The notes under the pieces: model-generated
The model's input: the letters and a program-made list of their open reading frames with translations, nothing else
Databases searched by the model: none
Told to the model about the DNA's origin: nothing
In this document: in pieces, positions 1-7,155 of the stretch
Layout: each line of letters opens with the position of its first letter
Position numbering within the stretch: position 1 is the stretch's first letter
NCBI GenBank assembly: GCA_034368805.1
Contig: JAXMLJ010000025.1
Coordinates: 1-18,265, forward strand
Direction of reading: 5' to 3'
Length of the DNA stretch: 18,265 nt
From: UBA2272 sp034368805
GTDB lineage: Bacteria; Actinomycetota; Coriobacteriia; Anaerosomatales; Anaerosomataceae
Position numbers and translations under genes: made by a program

Positions 1-1380
1 TTCCGCCGCCGCGCGCGCCTCCGCGACCGCATCACCGGCCTCGATGGTGCGGCCGAGGTGCGCCGCGGCAAGCGACGGCATCGAGTAGTCCGAGCGGTTG
101 GACGCGATGAGGTACGCGGCCACACCGCAGTCGAACAGCCGTGCGGGGTCGACCCCCGCAGTCGCGCTGTCCGGGCCGGTGGTCGTACCTGGCGGACAGA
201 ACCCTTCGATGAGCGCCTTCGTGTCTCCGGCGCTCACCCGGCACACCGACAGGACGTCGGTCCACACCGACGCCGCCGCGTCTCCGCGCACGACCGCGAC
301 CGTCCCGTCGTGCGCGACGGCCAGCGCGCGCTCCTCGGGGAACAGACACGCGGCATCGCCGGTGCCGAGCGCCACGCCCGGCGCACCGGCGGGAGGGTTC
401 GCTACCAGCCGCGCGATCCACGCCGTCGCGTCGGCGCCTTCGAGCACGCTCCATTCGGCCTGCTCTGCCTCCTGCGTCGTCGCCGCCGTCGGCGCGGCTT
501 TTCCCGCCCGTGAGACCGCACGCAGCCGCGGGACGAGCGAGGTGAATGACAGCGCGGTGAGCGCGGCGAGCGCCTCGGCCTCGTCCCACGAGCCCCACTC
601 GATGCACGTCAGGTCGATGTCCATCGGCACGTCGGTGCGGATCGTGGCAACGATGCGGCTCGCGCGCGCCGCATCGGCGTGTTCGCGCAGGTTCTCGCCG
701 AGCTTGCCTTTGATCTCTTCGGCATGTGCGAGCACGGCATCGAGTGTTCCGTACTCCTGCAGCAACTTTGCCGCGGTCTTCTCGCCCACGCCCGGCACAC
801 CGGGGATGTTGTCCGACGTGTCGCCCTTGAGGCCGAGAAAGTCCGCCACTTGTTCCGGCGACACGCCGTAGCGCTCGATGACGGCGTCGCGGTCGTAGAC
901 CACGATGTCAGTGATGCCCTTCTTCGTACTCACGACCTGCACGCGATCGTTGACGAGCTGCAGCGCGTCCTTGTCGCCCGTCACGAGCAACACCCGCGCA
1001 CCGTCGGCGGCACCCTGCCGTGCGATGGTGCCGAGCACGTCGTCGCCCTCCCAACCCTCGCACTCCACGATCGGGATCGCCAGCGCGCCGAGCAGTTCCT
1101 TGATCATCGGGAACTGCACCTTGAGGTCGGGGTCCGTGGGCGGACGGTGGATCTTGTACGCAGCGAGCGCCTCGGTGCGAAACGCCGGCTTGCCGAGGTC
1201 GAACGCAACCACGACGCCATCGGGTCCGAGGTCCGCCACCATCTTGAACAGCATCGACATGAAGCCGAACACGGCGTTGGTGGGCCGTCCGTCGGGTGCG
1301 GTCATCGTAGGCGGCAGCCCGTGGAACGCCCGGTGCAGAAGGCTGTTGCCGTCGATGACGGCCAGGGTACGCTCGGGCAT
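1..1380 (-). CDS. polA: DNA polymerase I, N-terminal part (3' end cut by window)
   Basis: 460 codons are visible; the reading frame is still open at base 1, so the polymerase domain lies outside the window. The protein opens with MPERTLAVIDGNSLLHRAFH, the classic start of the PolA 5'-3' exonuclease. Residues 1 to about 265 form that flap nuclease, with EGWEGDDVLGTIA and VTGDKDALQLV metal-binding motifs, then the helix-hairpin-helix with GDTSDNIPGVPGVGEKTAAKLL (quoted in part). Residues from about 290 look like the 3'-5' exonuclease fold but lack its acidic residues: the DxE position reads VALGTGDAA and the HD motif reads AGDTK. Proofreading is therefore probably lost, as in several Gram-positive PolA proteins. 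The role is Okazaki-fragment maturation and repair gap filling. The gene diverges from the methyltransferase at 1440 with only 59 bases between them. Identification is very secure. Confidence 0.96.
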   Translation of the reverse strand, partial: MPERTLAVIDGNSLLHRAFHGLPPTMTAPDGRPTNAVFGFMSMLFKMVADLGPDGVVVAFDLGKPAFRTEALAAYKIHRPPTDPDLKVQFPMIKELLGALAIPIVECEGWEGDDVLGTIARQGAADGARVLLVTGDKDALQLVNDRVQVVSTKKGITDIVVYDRDAVIERYGVSPEQVADFLGLKGDTSDNIPGVPGVGEKTAAKLLQEYGTLDAVLAHAEEIKGKLGENLREHADAARASRIVATIRTDVPMDIDLTCIEWGSWDEAEALAALTALSFTSLVPRLRAVSRAGKAAPTAATTQEAEQAEWSVLEGADATAWIARLVANPPAGAPGVALGTGDAACLFPEERALAVAHDGTVAVVRGDAAASVWTDVLSVCRVSAGDTKALIEGFCPPGTTTGPDSATAGVDPARLFDCGVAAYLIASNRSDYSMPSLAAAHLGRTIEAGDAVAEARAAAE

Positions 1381-1439
1381 AGGGAGCCTTTCGGGTACGA
1401 ACTCGCGTAAGTGTCTCGATTCTACCCGAGGGGAGTGAC

Positions 1440-2036
1440 GTGGGCTTCTTCGACTGGGCCGCACCGCTCGTTCGGCGCTACGGCGACCGCTTCACCGCCG
1501 CGGACGCCGCCGCCATCGCCGATTGGCTGCGGGTAGCCACCGCTCCCGGAGGCGCCGTGCTCGACGTCGGCGGCGGGGCCGGTCAGCTCGCGGCGCTGCT
1601 TGCCGACGCGCTTGACGCCCATGTCACCGTGCTCGACCCGACCGCCAAGATGCTCGAACACGTGCCCACCGGCGATCGGATCACTGCGGTGGCGGGCAGC
1701 GCCGAGGACATGCCACTCGAAGACTCGGCCTACGACGCGATCGTGGTCACCGACGCGTTCCACCACTTCCGCAACCAGGATGCCGCAGTATCCGAGTTCG
1801 CGCGCGTCGTCCGCCCGGGCGGCGCCGTGCTCGTGCTCGACCTCGACCCGCGCCCACTGGCCATGCGAGTCATCGCACTGGCCGAGCGGATCGCCGGAGA
1901 GCCCGGCGCCTTCATGACGCCGGAGCAGATGTGCGCGTTCATGGCCGCGCACGGCATCCCGGGCGAGTGCGTGGCCGAGCAGGGTGCGAGCTACCGGTTC
2001 CTCGGCACGGTCGAGAAGGACTGGCCGGCCGCCTGA
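1440..2036 (+). CDS. Class I SAM-dependent methyltransferase
   Basis: This 198-residue protein starts at GTG 1440, six bases after a strong AGGGGAG ribosome site. Motif I for S-adenosylmethionine binding is VLDVGGGAGQLAALL at about residues 40-54, followed by an acidic residue ending the second strand (VTVLDPTAKMLEHV), motif II-like GSAEDMPLEDSAYDAIVVTDAFHHF and RVVRPGGAVLVLDLDPR. This is the Methyltransf_11 (UbiE-like) Rossmann fold. The SAEDMPL and FHHF patterns resemble small-molecule methyltransferases rather than DNA or rRNA enzymes, but the substrate cannot be read from the sequence. The opening GFFDWAAPLVRRYG is seen in some UbiE-like relatives. It is monocistronic as far as visible: divergent from polA and followed by a hairpin terminator. 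Confidence 0.88.
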   Translation: MGFFDWAAPLVRRYGDRFTAADAAAIADWLRVATAPGGAVLDVGGGAGQLAALLADALDAHVTVLDPTAKMLEHVPTGDRITAVAGSAEDMPLEDSAYDAIVVTDAFHHFRNQDAAVSEFARVVRPGGAVLVLDLDPRPLAMRVIALAERIAGEPGAFMTPEQMCAFMAAHGIPGECVAEQGASYRFLGTVEKDWPAA

Positions 2037-2048
2037 GCCGCAGACGCG

Positions 2049-2078
2049 AGGAAGGCCCCGCTGGGGCGGGACCTTCCT
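2049..2078. terminator. Hairpin between convergent genes
   Basis: A 13-base arm (2049-2061) pairs with 2066-2078 around a TGGG loop; the only non-Watson-Crick position is a C/A mismatch on the plus strand (G.T on the minus strand). It lies 13 bases past the methyltransferase stop and 30 bases before the stop of the converging gene at 2108, so it may serve both. There is no clear T-run, so the efficiency is uncertain. Confidence 0.55.
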
Positions 2079-2107
2079 GGTGGCGCAGGTATGACGCGTC
2101 GTGAAGC

Positions 2108-4165
2108 CTAGAGCAGCGCCATGATCGCGTCGCGCACGCTTTGGTTGATGGCCTGGAGGCCACCGATGAACTTGACCATGGCGATCGTGCCGGCGTTGGC
2201 CTCGACCGCGTCCATGATGGCAGGCGAAGTGGAGGTTGCCGGCGTGATGAGCAGCGAACCGCCGATGATGCCCTGTGCGGGACCAGCGGCCAGCGCATCC
2301 GGATACCGCTCGCCCGTCGCGATGGCAAGCGAGCCCATCGACAGGCCGATCTCATCCACGCCGAACTCGGCGATGGCAACGGCGGTCTCGTAGCGGTTCT
2401 CGCCCGCGAGCGCCTGCACGGTCATGCCGGACTCGGCGCCAAGGGAGATGACTGCCGGGCCGCCGAGCACGTAGACGTCGCCGACGCCCAGATCGTCCAT
2501 GGCGCCTGCGGTGTAGTCGGTCACCGGGTCACCTGCAGGACCGCCGAGGAAGATCGGCCAGCCGGTGGCTGCGGAAAGCGGACCTGCCGACAGCGCGTCC
2601 GGCCAGTCGTAGCCGGTGGCCAGGAACGCGGTACCGTCCCAGCCCTCACCCATGTAGTCTATGGCTTCCTCGGCGATGAGCGTTGCGGTCTCGAAGCGGT
2701 CGACGCCTCCAAGACGCGTGACCTCGAGTCCGAGAGCCTCCAGCTCGGTGTCGACCGAGAGCGGCACCGCCTTCTCGCGACCGAGCACGATGGCCTCAGA
2801 AGCGCCGAGGCGCTCGATCTCCTCGGCGACCTCGGCCGGGACCATCGTGTGCACGAGCAGGACCGGTGCGGCGTAGAGCCCCGCGAGCGAGGAGCCCGCA
2901 AGGGCATCCGGGAAGTTCTCGCCGGTCGCGACTATGACCGTGTCCGCCCCGTAGGGGAACGCGGACCTCGAGATGTCGACCGCGGTCGTGTAGCGGGTAG
3001 CACCGGCAAGCGGCGCCTCGACACCGGTGAGGAACATCGCGTAGAGATCCTGCCAGTCCTCGTCGCCGTAACCCTCGTCGCGGTGGTCGTGCCAGGCGAC
3101 GATGCCGTCGGCGGTCGTGGTGCGGCCGCCGTAGGAGACCCAATCGCCGCCGTCACCGGCATCCTCGTCCCAAACGGCCGGGACGATGACGAACTCCTCT
3201 TCGGCAGCCAGGTCGTAGCCGTAGACCTCGTTGACGCCGATCCGGCTGTCATGCCAGGTCACGAGCCCGTCACCGATGACCGGATGCTGCCGGTTGCCCG
3301 TCTCGACCACGGTCGAGAGCATGACTTCCTCATCGCTCTCAAGGTCGTACATCATGATGGCGCGGTCGTAGACGCTGTTGTCGCCATAGAACCGACCGTT
3401 CTTCTGGTACACGACCTTGCCGTCGTCGGTGGACGGGCCATCCGAGTCCGCGTAGTGGGTCGAGTCCGTGTAGTAGCCCTCGAACACGAGGACCTCTTCG
3501 TCGGTCTCGAGATCGAAGGCGTAGATCGAATAGCGGTCCCAGCTGTAAGAGGTGTCGCGGTAGACAACCCAGCCGTCACCGATCTCCGGCGCCCACTGGT
3601 GTCCCGTCTTCTCGAGCAGCGGACCGACTTCATCGGTATCCAGGTCGTAGAACCAGATGTCGCCGTCGTAGGTGTCGGCGGCATTGTCCCAGTAGTTGAA
3701 GACGACGATATTGCCTTCGATGGCCGGATTGCCGACGTGATACTCGTTGTCGTCATCCCACGACTCGATGAGCATCTTCTCTTCGCCGGTGACGATGTTG
3801 ACGGCCCAGACGCTGCTGTAGTCGTCGTTGTCCACGTTCCAATCATAGATGCACCACGAGAAGACGACCCAGTCACCCGACACGCTCGGGTTGGACTCAC
3901 CACCCTCCCAGTCGGTCACCTGGACCTCTTCGCCGGTGATGAAGTTGTAGGCGTAGATATCGGATTCATCATCGCCCACGCAGTTCCGGTTGTCCTTCCA
4001 GACGATCCACGGGAAGTCGATGTCCGGCTGGATCTGTCCGTTAGGAGCGAGAGCGACCGGGAACTCGACCCCGGTCTCGTACATCGGTGCCGCCCCGGCA
4101 CTCATCGGCAGCAGGCCGATGACCAATACCACGGCAAGCAAGAACGTGGACGCGCGTCTACGCAT
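2108..4165 (-). CDS. Secreted beta-propeller protein with three cell-wall-binding type 2 repeats
   Basis: The protein has 685 residues. The frame is open further upstream to 4435, but the start at ATG 4165 is chosen because GGGGGAGGT lies five bases before it and a signal peptide follows: basic MRRRAS, hydrophobic core, and an A-x-A cleavage site near residue 26. Residues of about 35-375 hold roughly seven short repeats of the type [IV]VWxDxR...YxYDLxTGEE, a TolB/WD-like beta-propeller rich in Asp, Trp and Tyr. Residues from about 385 to the end are three cell-wall-binding type 2 repeats, each with RYxTAVxI, VIVATGENFPDALAG-like and GxxxVxVLGG motifs. In clostridia this triple repeat anchors proteins to anionic cell-wall polymers, so this is probably a surface-anchored protein. 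Its ligand is unknown. It is transcribed in the same direction as the regulator at 4323-4988 but 157 bases away. Confidence 0.88.
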   Translation of the reverse strand: MRRRASTFLLAVVLVIGLLPMSAGAAPMYETGVEFPVALAPNGQIQPDIDFPWIVWKDNRNCVGDDESDIYAYNFITGEEVQVTDWEGGESNPSVSGDWVVFSWCIYDWNVDNDDYSSVWAVNIVTGEEKMLIESWDDDNEYHVGNPAIEGNIVVFNYWDNAADTYDGDIWFYDLDTDEVGPLLEKTGHQWAPEIGDGWVVYRDTSYSWDRYSIYAFDLETDEEVLVFEGYYTDSTHYADSDGPSTDDGKVVYQKNGRFYGDNSVYDRAIMMYDLESDEEVMLSTVVETGNRQHPVIGDGLVTWHDSRIGVNEVYGYDLAAEEEFVIVPAVWDEDAGDGGDWVSYGGRTTTADGIVAWHDHRDEGYGDEDWQDLYAMFLTGVEAPLAGATRYTTAVDISRSAFPYGADTVIVATGENFPDALAGSSLAGLYAAPVLLVHTMVPAEVAEEIERLGASEAIVLGREKAVPLSVDTELEALGLEVTRLGGVDRFETATLIAEEAIDYMGEGWDGTAFLATGYDWPDALSAGPLSAATGWPIFLGGPAGDPVTDYTAGAMDDLGVGDVYVLGGPAVISLGAESGMTVQALAGENRYETAVAIAEFGVDEIGLSMGSLAIATGERYPDALAAGPAQGIIGGSLLITPATSTSPAIMDAVEANAGTIAMVKFIGGLQAINQSVRDAIMALL

Positions 4166-4322
4166 GGAAGACCTCCCCCTCTCGCACGCCGGCCCCAGTC
4201 GGCGCGCACGGATACACGTACATCCCAAATCTACCACGCACACGTCATCCAGGGTTCGTGAACTCACGCGCAGATGATGAACGGTCCGCAGAGGGTTCCG
4301 GGCGGCAACGACGGCGGTGAGG

Positions 4323-4988
4323 TCAGCGTTTCCAGAGGTAGCCGACGTTACGCACGGTCTCGAGCCGCCAGGAGACCTCAGGACCAAGCTTGGCTCGGAC
4401 TCTCCTGACGTGGACGTCGACCGTTCGCGCACCACCGAAGTAGTCGGTCCCCCAGACCCGTTTGAGCAGGACCTCGCGGCTGTAGACGCGGTTAGGGTGG
4501 GTCACGAGGAACGCGAAGAGCGAGTACTCGAGGAACGTGAACTCGATCGGCTCACCATGGCTCTCCGCCTGATACGTTGCGAGATTGAGGGTCAGCCCGT
4601 CGATGCGGATCACCTCGTCCGCCGCCACTTCCTCCCCCGGCCATAGCAGCCCACGCACGCGCGCGGCGACCTCGCCTGCGGAAGCGCCGCGGACCACGAA
4701 GTCGGCCGGGGGCCTGACAGGCACGCGCAGCGAGGAGAGCGCATCGGCCTCGACCACGACCAGCATCCGAACGTCCGATCCCGCCGCCACGGCGCGCTCG
4801 GCGGCGCCGAACACACCTTCGGCGCCGCGCGAGCCGTCGGCGATCACGAGGTCTGCCGGATCGGTCAGCAGCCGCGCTTCCATCTCGGATGCTGCGCACT
4901 GATCGCGCGCAACATCCACTCCGCCGAGGGCGTCGGCAATCCACGCCCTGGTGTGTGCGTCGTCCGCGACGATGATGATGCGCTTCAT
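4323..4988 (-). CDS. GlnR-like OmpR-family orphan response regulator
   Basis: The protein has 221 residues. Residues 1-115 form a receiver-like domain and residues of about 125-221 an OmpR/PhoB winged helix with VWGTDYFGGARTVDVHVRR, RAKLGPE and TVRNVGY. As I remember the family, DYFGG-R-TVDVHVRR-RAKLG followed by TVRNVGY is the hallmark of actinobacterial GlnR, the nitrogen regulator. The receiver keeps D9, D10 and D51 (VIADGSRG, like VDGRRD of GlnR), but the conserved Thr is replaced (MLVVVEAD) and the Lys-Pro pair is absent (DFVVRGAS), so classical phosphotransfer is unlikely. No kinase gene is adjacent. The start at ATG 4988 has no good ribosome site; instead TACAAT lies exactly seven bases upstream, suggesting a leaderless transcript. 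Its upstream neighbour is glnA, which supports a role in nitrogen control. The winged-helix regulator call is certain; the GlnR assignment is probable. Confidence 0.85.
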   Translation of the reverse strand: MKRIIIVADDAHTRAWIADALGGVDVARDQCAASEMEARLLTDPADLVIADGSRGAEGVFGAAERAVAAGSDVRMLVVVEADALSSLRVPVRPPADFVVRGASAGEVAARVRGLLWPGEEVAADEVIRIDGLTLNLATYQAESHGEPIEFTFLEYSLFAFLVTHPNRVYSREVLLKRVWGTDYFGGARTVDVHVRRVRAKLGPEVSWRLETVRNVGYLWKR

Positions 4989-4995
4989 GTGCACG

Positions 4996-5001
4996 ATTGT
5001 A
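4996..5001 (-). promoter_or_regulatory. -10 element for a leaderless GlnR-like gene
   Basis: On the minus strand TACAAT (five of six to TATAAT) is followed by seven bases and then the ATG at 4988, so the transcript would begin at or beside the start codon. A weak -35 candidate, TGTTCA, lies 18 bases upstream. No Shine-Dalgarno sequence sits at usable spacing. Confidence 0.55.
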
Positions 5002-5028
5002 GCCTCCGCCGCCTCGCGCTGAACACAG

Positions 5029-5056
5029 GCGCCGGACGACATGAGTCGCCCGGCGC
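5029..5056 (-). terminator. Hairpin terminator candidate after glnA
   Basis: Bases 5029-5040 pair with 5045-5056 over 12 positions (one G.T wobble on the minus strand) around a four-base loop. It lies about 50 bases past the glnA stop and just before the promoter of the GlnR-like gene. The minus strand continues CTGTGTTC, only weakly T-rich. A second perfect 8-bp hairpin (5069-5076 with 5083-5090) lies between it and the glnA stop. Confidence 0.5.
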
Positions 5057-5104
5057 CATTGCCGTGCTCCGCCGGACCGGCATCCGGCGGTGCTGTCGCA
5101 TCCC

Positions 5105-6448
5105 CTAGAGGATGGAGAGGTACTTGTCCTGCTCCCAGGGCGAGACGTAGCTCACGTACTCGCTCCACTCCTTCTTCTTGTTCTCCACGAAGAAGCGGTG
5201 GATGTGCTCTCCGAGGACTTCCTTCATCAGCTCCGACTCCTCGAACGCCACGATCGCTTCGCCGAGATTGCTCGGGAGTGTCTTGATGCCGGCCTCGGTG
5301 AGTTCGTCTTCGGTCATGTGGAAGATATTGTTCGTGGCTTCCGGCATGAGCGTCAGACCCTCTTCGATGCCCTTCAGGCCGGCGCCCAGCATGACGGCGA
5401 AGGCGAGGTACGGGTTTGCCGAGGGGTCCGGCGAGCGAAGCTCGACGCGGGTCGCGACTTCCTTGCCCGGCTTGTACATCGGCACGCGGACCATGGCCGA
5501 GCGGTTGCGGCGGGCCCAGGTGATGTAGACGGGTGCCTCGTAGCCGGGGACGAGCCGCTTGTAGGAGTTCACGAACTGGTTGGTGACCGCGCAGAACTCC
5601 GGCGCGTACTTCAGCAGGCCGGCGATGTAGCTCTTGCCCACCGGCGAGAGGTTGTAGCCCTCGGGATCGTTGGCATCGAAAAACGCGTTGCCGGCGTCGC
5701 TGAACAGCGACTGGTGGACGTGCATACCCGAGCCGTTCTCGCCCTGGATCGGCTTCGGCATGAACGTGGCGTAGACGCCGTTCTTGTACGCAACCTCTTT
5801 GACGGTGAGGCGGTAGGTCATGACGTTGTCGGCCATGGTGAGCGCGTCGGCGTAACGAAGGTCGATCTCGTGCTGCGACGGGGCAACCTCGTGGTGCGAG
5901 TACTCGACCGGGATGCCGAGCTTCTCGAGCGTGAGCACCGTCTCGCGGCGCAGATCGCTCGCCACATCAAGCGGCGTGAGGTCGAAGTAGCCGCCCTTGT
6001 CGAGTACCTGCGTACCCTCGCTATCGGCGAAGTAGAAGAACTCGAGCTCGGGACCGACGTACATGGTGTAACCCATGTCGGCGGCCTTGGCGAGCATGCG
6101 CTTGAGCGCGTAGCGGGGGTCGCCCTCGAACGGGGTCCCGTCCGGGTTCATGACGTCGCAGAACATGCGGCCCGTGCCGCCGCTGTCCCCGTTGCTGCGC
6201 CACGGCAGGGTCTGGAACGTGGACGGGTCGGGGAACGCGACCATGTCGGACTCCTGGATGCGGGTGAAGCCGTCGATCGAGGAGCCGTCAAAGCCCATGC
6301 CCTCCTCGAACGCGTTCTCGAGCTCGCTGTCGGTCACCGCGAAGCTCTTCAGAAAGCCGAGCACGTCGGTGAACCAGAAGCGGACGAAACGTACGCCGCG
6401 CTCCTCGATGGTGGTCAGTACGTAGTCCTTGTCGATCGGTGTGGTCAT
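5105..6448 (-). CDS. glnA: Glutamine synthetase type I (alpha subtype)
   Basis: This 447-residue enzyme makes glutamine from glutamate, ammonia and ATP. The start at ATG 6448 follows GAGGAGG at good spacing; the open frame upstream to 6607 is not conserved. Diagnostic segments are MGFDGSSIDGF (51-61), FYFADSEGTQ, HHEVAPSQHEID, GENGSGMHVHQSLF (ATP and metal site), the loop Y-E-A-P-V-Y-I-T-W and NRSAMVRVP. The region that carries the adenylylated Tyr in GSI-beta (NLYDLPPEE) reads NNIFHMTEDEL here, so GlnE-type adenylylation is not expected. R63 sits at the position of the Bacillus feedback-inhibition arginine. Length and features fit the GSI-alpha class. A GAAAC-N6-GAAAC repeat lies upstream and a GlnR-like regulator is downstream, so transcriptional nitrogen control is likely. 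Confidence 0.97.
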   Translation of the reverse strand: MTTPIDKDYVLTTIEERGVRFVRFWFTDVLGFLKSFAVTDSELENAFEEGMGFDGSSIDGFTRIQESDMVAFPDPSTFQTLPWRSNGDSGGTGRMFCDVMNPDGTPFEGDPRYALKRMLAKAADMGYTMYVGPELEFFYFADSEGTQVLDKGGYFDLTPLDVASDLRRETVLTLEKLGIPVEYSHHEVAPSQHEIDLRYADALTMADNVMTYRLTVKEVAYKNGVYATFMPKPIQGENGSGMHVHQSLFSDAGNAFFDANDPEGYNLSPVGKSYIAGLLKYAPEFCAVTNQFVNSYKRLVPGYEAPVYITWARRNRSAMVRVPMYKPGKEVATRVELRSPDPSANPYLAFAVMLGAGLKGIEEGLTLMPEATNNIFHMTEDELTEAGIKTLPSNLGEAIVAFEESELMKEVLGEHIHRFFVENKKKEWSEYVSYVSPWEQDKYLSIL

Positions 6449-6472
6449 GGGAGTGCCTCCTCGGTCAGTCAC

Positions 6473-6478
6473 TTGGTA
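6473..6478 (-). promoter_or_regulatory. Possible -10 of glnA
   Basis: TACCAA on the minus strand lies 24 bases before the glnA ATG and has no recognisable -35. It would place the GAAAC repeat (6501-6516) centred about 42 bases upstream of transcription start, as expected for an activator-dependent promoter. An alternative -10, TACCGT, is at 6485-6490. Assignment is tentative. Confidence 0.3.
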
Positions 6479-6500
6479 CGAACCACGGTACGGCCGGCAT

Positions 6501-6516
6501 GTTTCGGCCGTGTTTC
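6501..6516 (-). promoter_or_regulatory. GlnR-like direct repeat upstream of glnA
   Basis: On the minus strand, in glnA orientation, the sequence is GAAAC-ACGGCC-GAAAC: two identical 5-mers with an 11-base period, one helical turn. Streptomyces GlnR half-sites are commonly written GTnAC-n6-GAAAC, so the GAAAC half and the n6 spacing match. The same repeat occurs upstream of the glutamate synthase operon (12233-12248). It ends 53 bases before the glnA start. Confidence 0.5.
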
Positions 6517-6599
6517 CGGCTTGCGAGAACTGAGAGAACCTTTCACGCCGCCACCCTTTGTGCGACGATGCCTGGAATCCGATCCGGGGGGAGAAGACG

Positions 6600-7154
6600 A
6601 TGATCAAGGGCTCGAAGACCTACCTGACCCGCTTCGATGCGGCCAATGCCGAGACGGCGCGCGGCTGGATCAACGATCCGGCCGTCAACGAGTGGCTCCT
6701 CTCCGGGCTGCTCCCGGTCTCGCGCGAGCAGGAGGAGTCCTTCTACGCCGCAACCGAGTCGGCGTGGAACGCCGGAACCGCCTATCGCCTCGAGATCCAC
6801 GCCGCCGACGGTGACCGGTTCATCGGCATCTGCGGCATCGAGCAGACCGATCGACTGCACCGCCACGGCGAGATCGGTATCCTCATCGGCTCGCTCGAGC
6901 ATCAGAACCTCGGCTACGGGCGGGACACGCTCGTCACACTGCTGCGCTTCGGCTTCGACGCGCTCGGCCTTCACCGCATCGGCATCATGGCGAGCACCGG
7001 GAACGAGCGCGCCGTGCACCTGTACTCCTCGATCGGTTTCGTCGAGGTGGGCCGCGAGCGCGAGGTCGCCTTCATGCGCGGACGCTTCCACGACCACATC
7101 TGTTACGACATGCTCGAAGACGAATTCCGCGCTCGCTACGGCCCGGCCGACTGA
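6600..7154 (+). CDS. GNAT-family N-acetyltransferase
   Basis: The protein has 184 residues. The start at ATG 6600 follows GGGGGGAG; an upstream in-frame GTG at 6558 lacks such a site. It has the RimJ/RimL/SpeG-like (Acetyltransf_3) layout: TYLTRFDAANAETARGWINDPAVNEWL at the start, FIGICGIEQTDRLHRHGEIGILIG as the central beta sheet, NLGYGRDTLVTLLRFGFDALGLHRI as the acetyl-CoA binding helix, and NERAVHLYSSIGFVEVGRERE as motif B (strings quoted in part). The likely reaction is acetyl transfer from acetyl-CoA to an amine, either a protein N-terminus or a small molecule; the substrate is unknown. It diverges from glnA, and its stop is one base from the stop of the converging glutamate synthase operon. 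Confidence 0.88.
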   Translation: MIKGSKTYLTRFDAANAETARGWINDPAVNEWLLSGLLPVSREQEESFYAATESAWNAGTAYRLEIHAADGDRFIGICGIEQTDRLHRHGEIGILIGSLEHQNLGYGRDTLVTLLRFGFDALGLHRIGIMASTGNERAVHLYSSIGFVEVGREREVAFMRGRFHDHICYDMLEDEFRARYGPAD

Positions 7155-7155
7155 G

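Noticed and set aside
1391..1412. A LexA-like site in the polA/methyltransferase gap
   Set aside because: CGAAC-TCGC-GTAAG has only one intact half-site, unlike the two perfect boxes at the right end.
1419..1447. A polA promoter with TAGAAT as -10
   Set aside because: The hexamer at 1419-1424 is reasonable on the minus strand, but no -35 resembling TTGACA exists at 16-18 bases, so it was not listed.
2141..4261. A 706-codon open frame on the plus strand opposite the beta-propeller protein gene
   Set aside because: Its translation is a low-complexity, Val/Asp/Arg-rich shadow with no domain, while the minus strand has a signal peptide and clear repeats.
4166..4435. N-terminal extension of the beta-propeller protein
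   Set aside because: It would place the signal peptide 90 residues inside the protein and would overlap the GlnR-like gene; the start at 4165 has an ideal ribosome site.
5090..6814. A 574-codon plus-strand frame opposite glnA
   Set aside because: It is antisense to a highly conserved glutamine synthetase and shows no recognisable motif; long shadows are common at this GC content.
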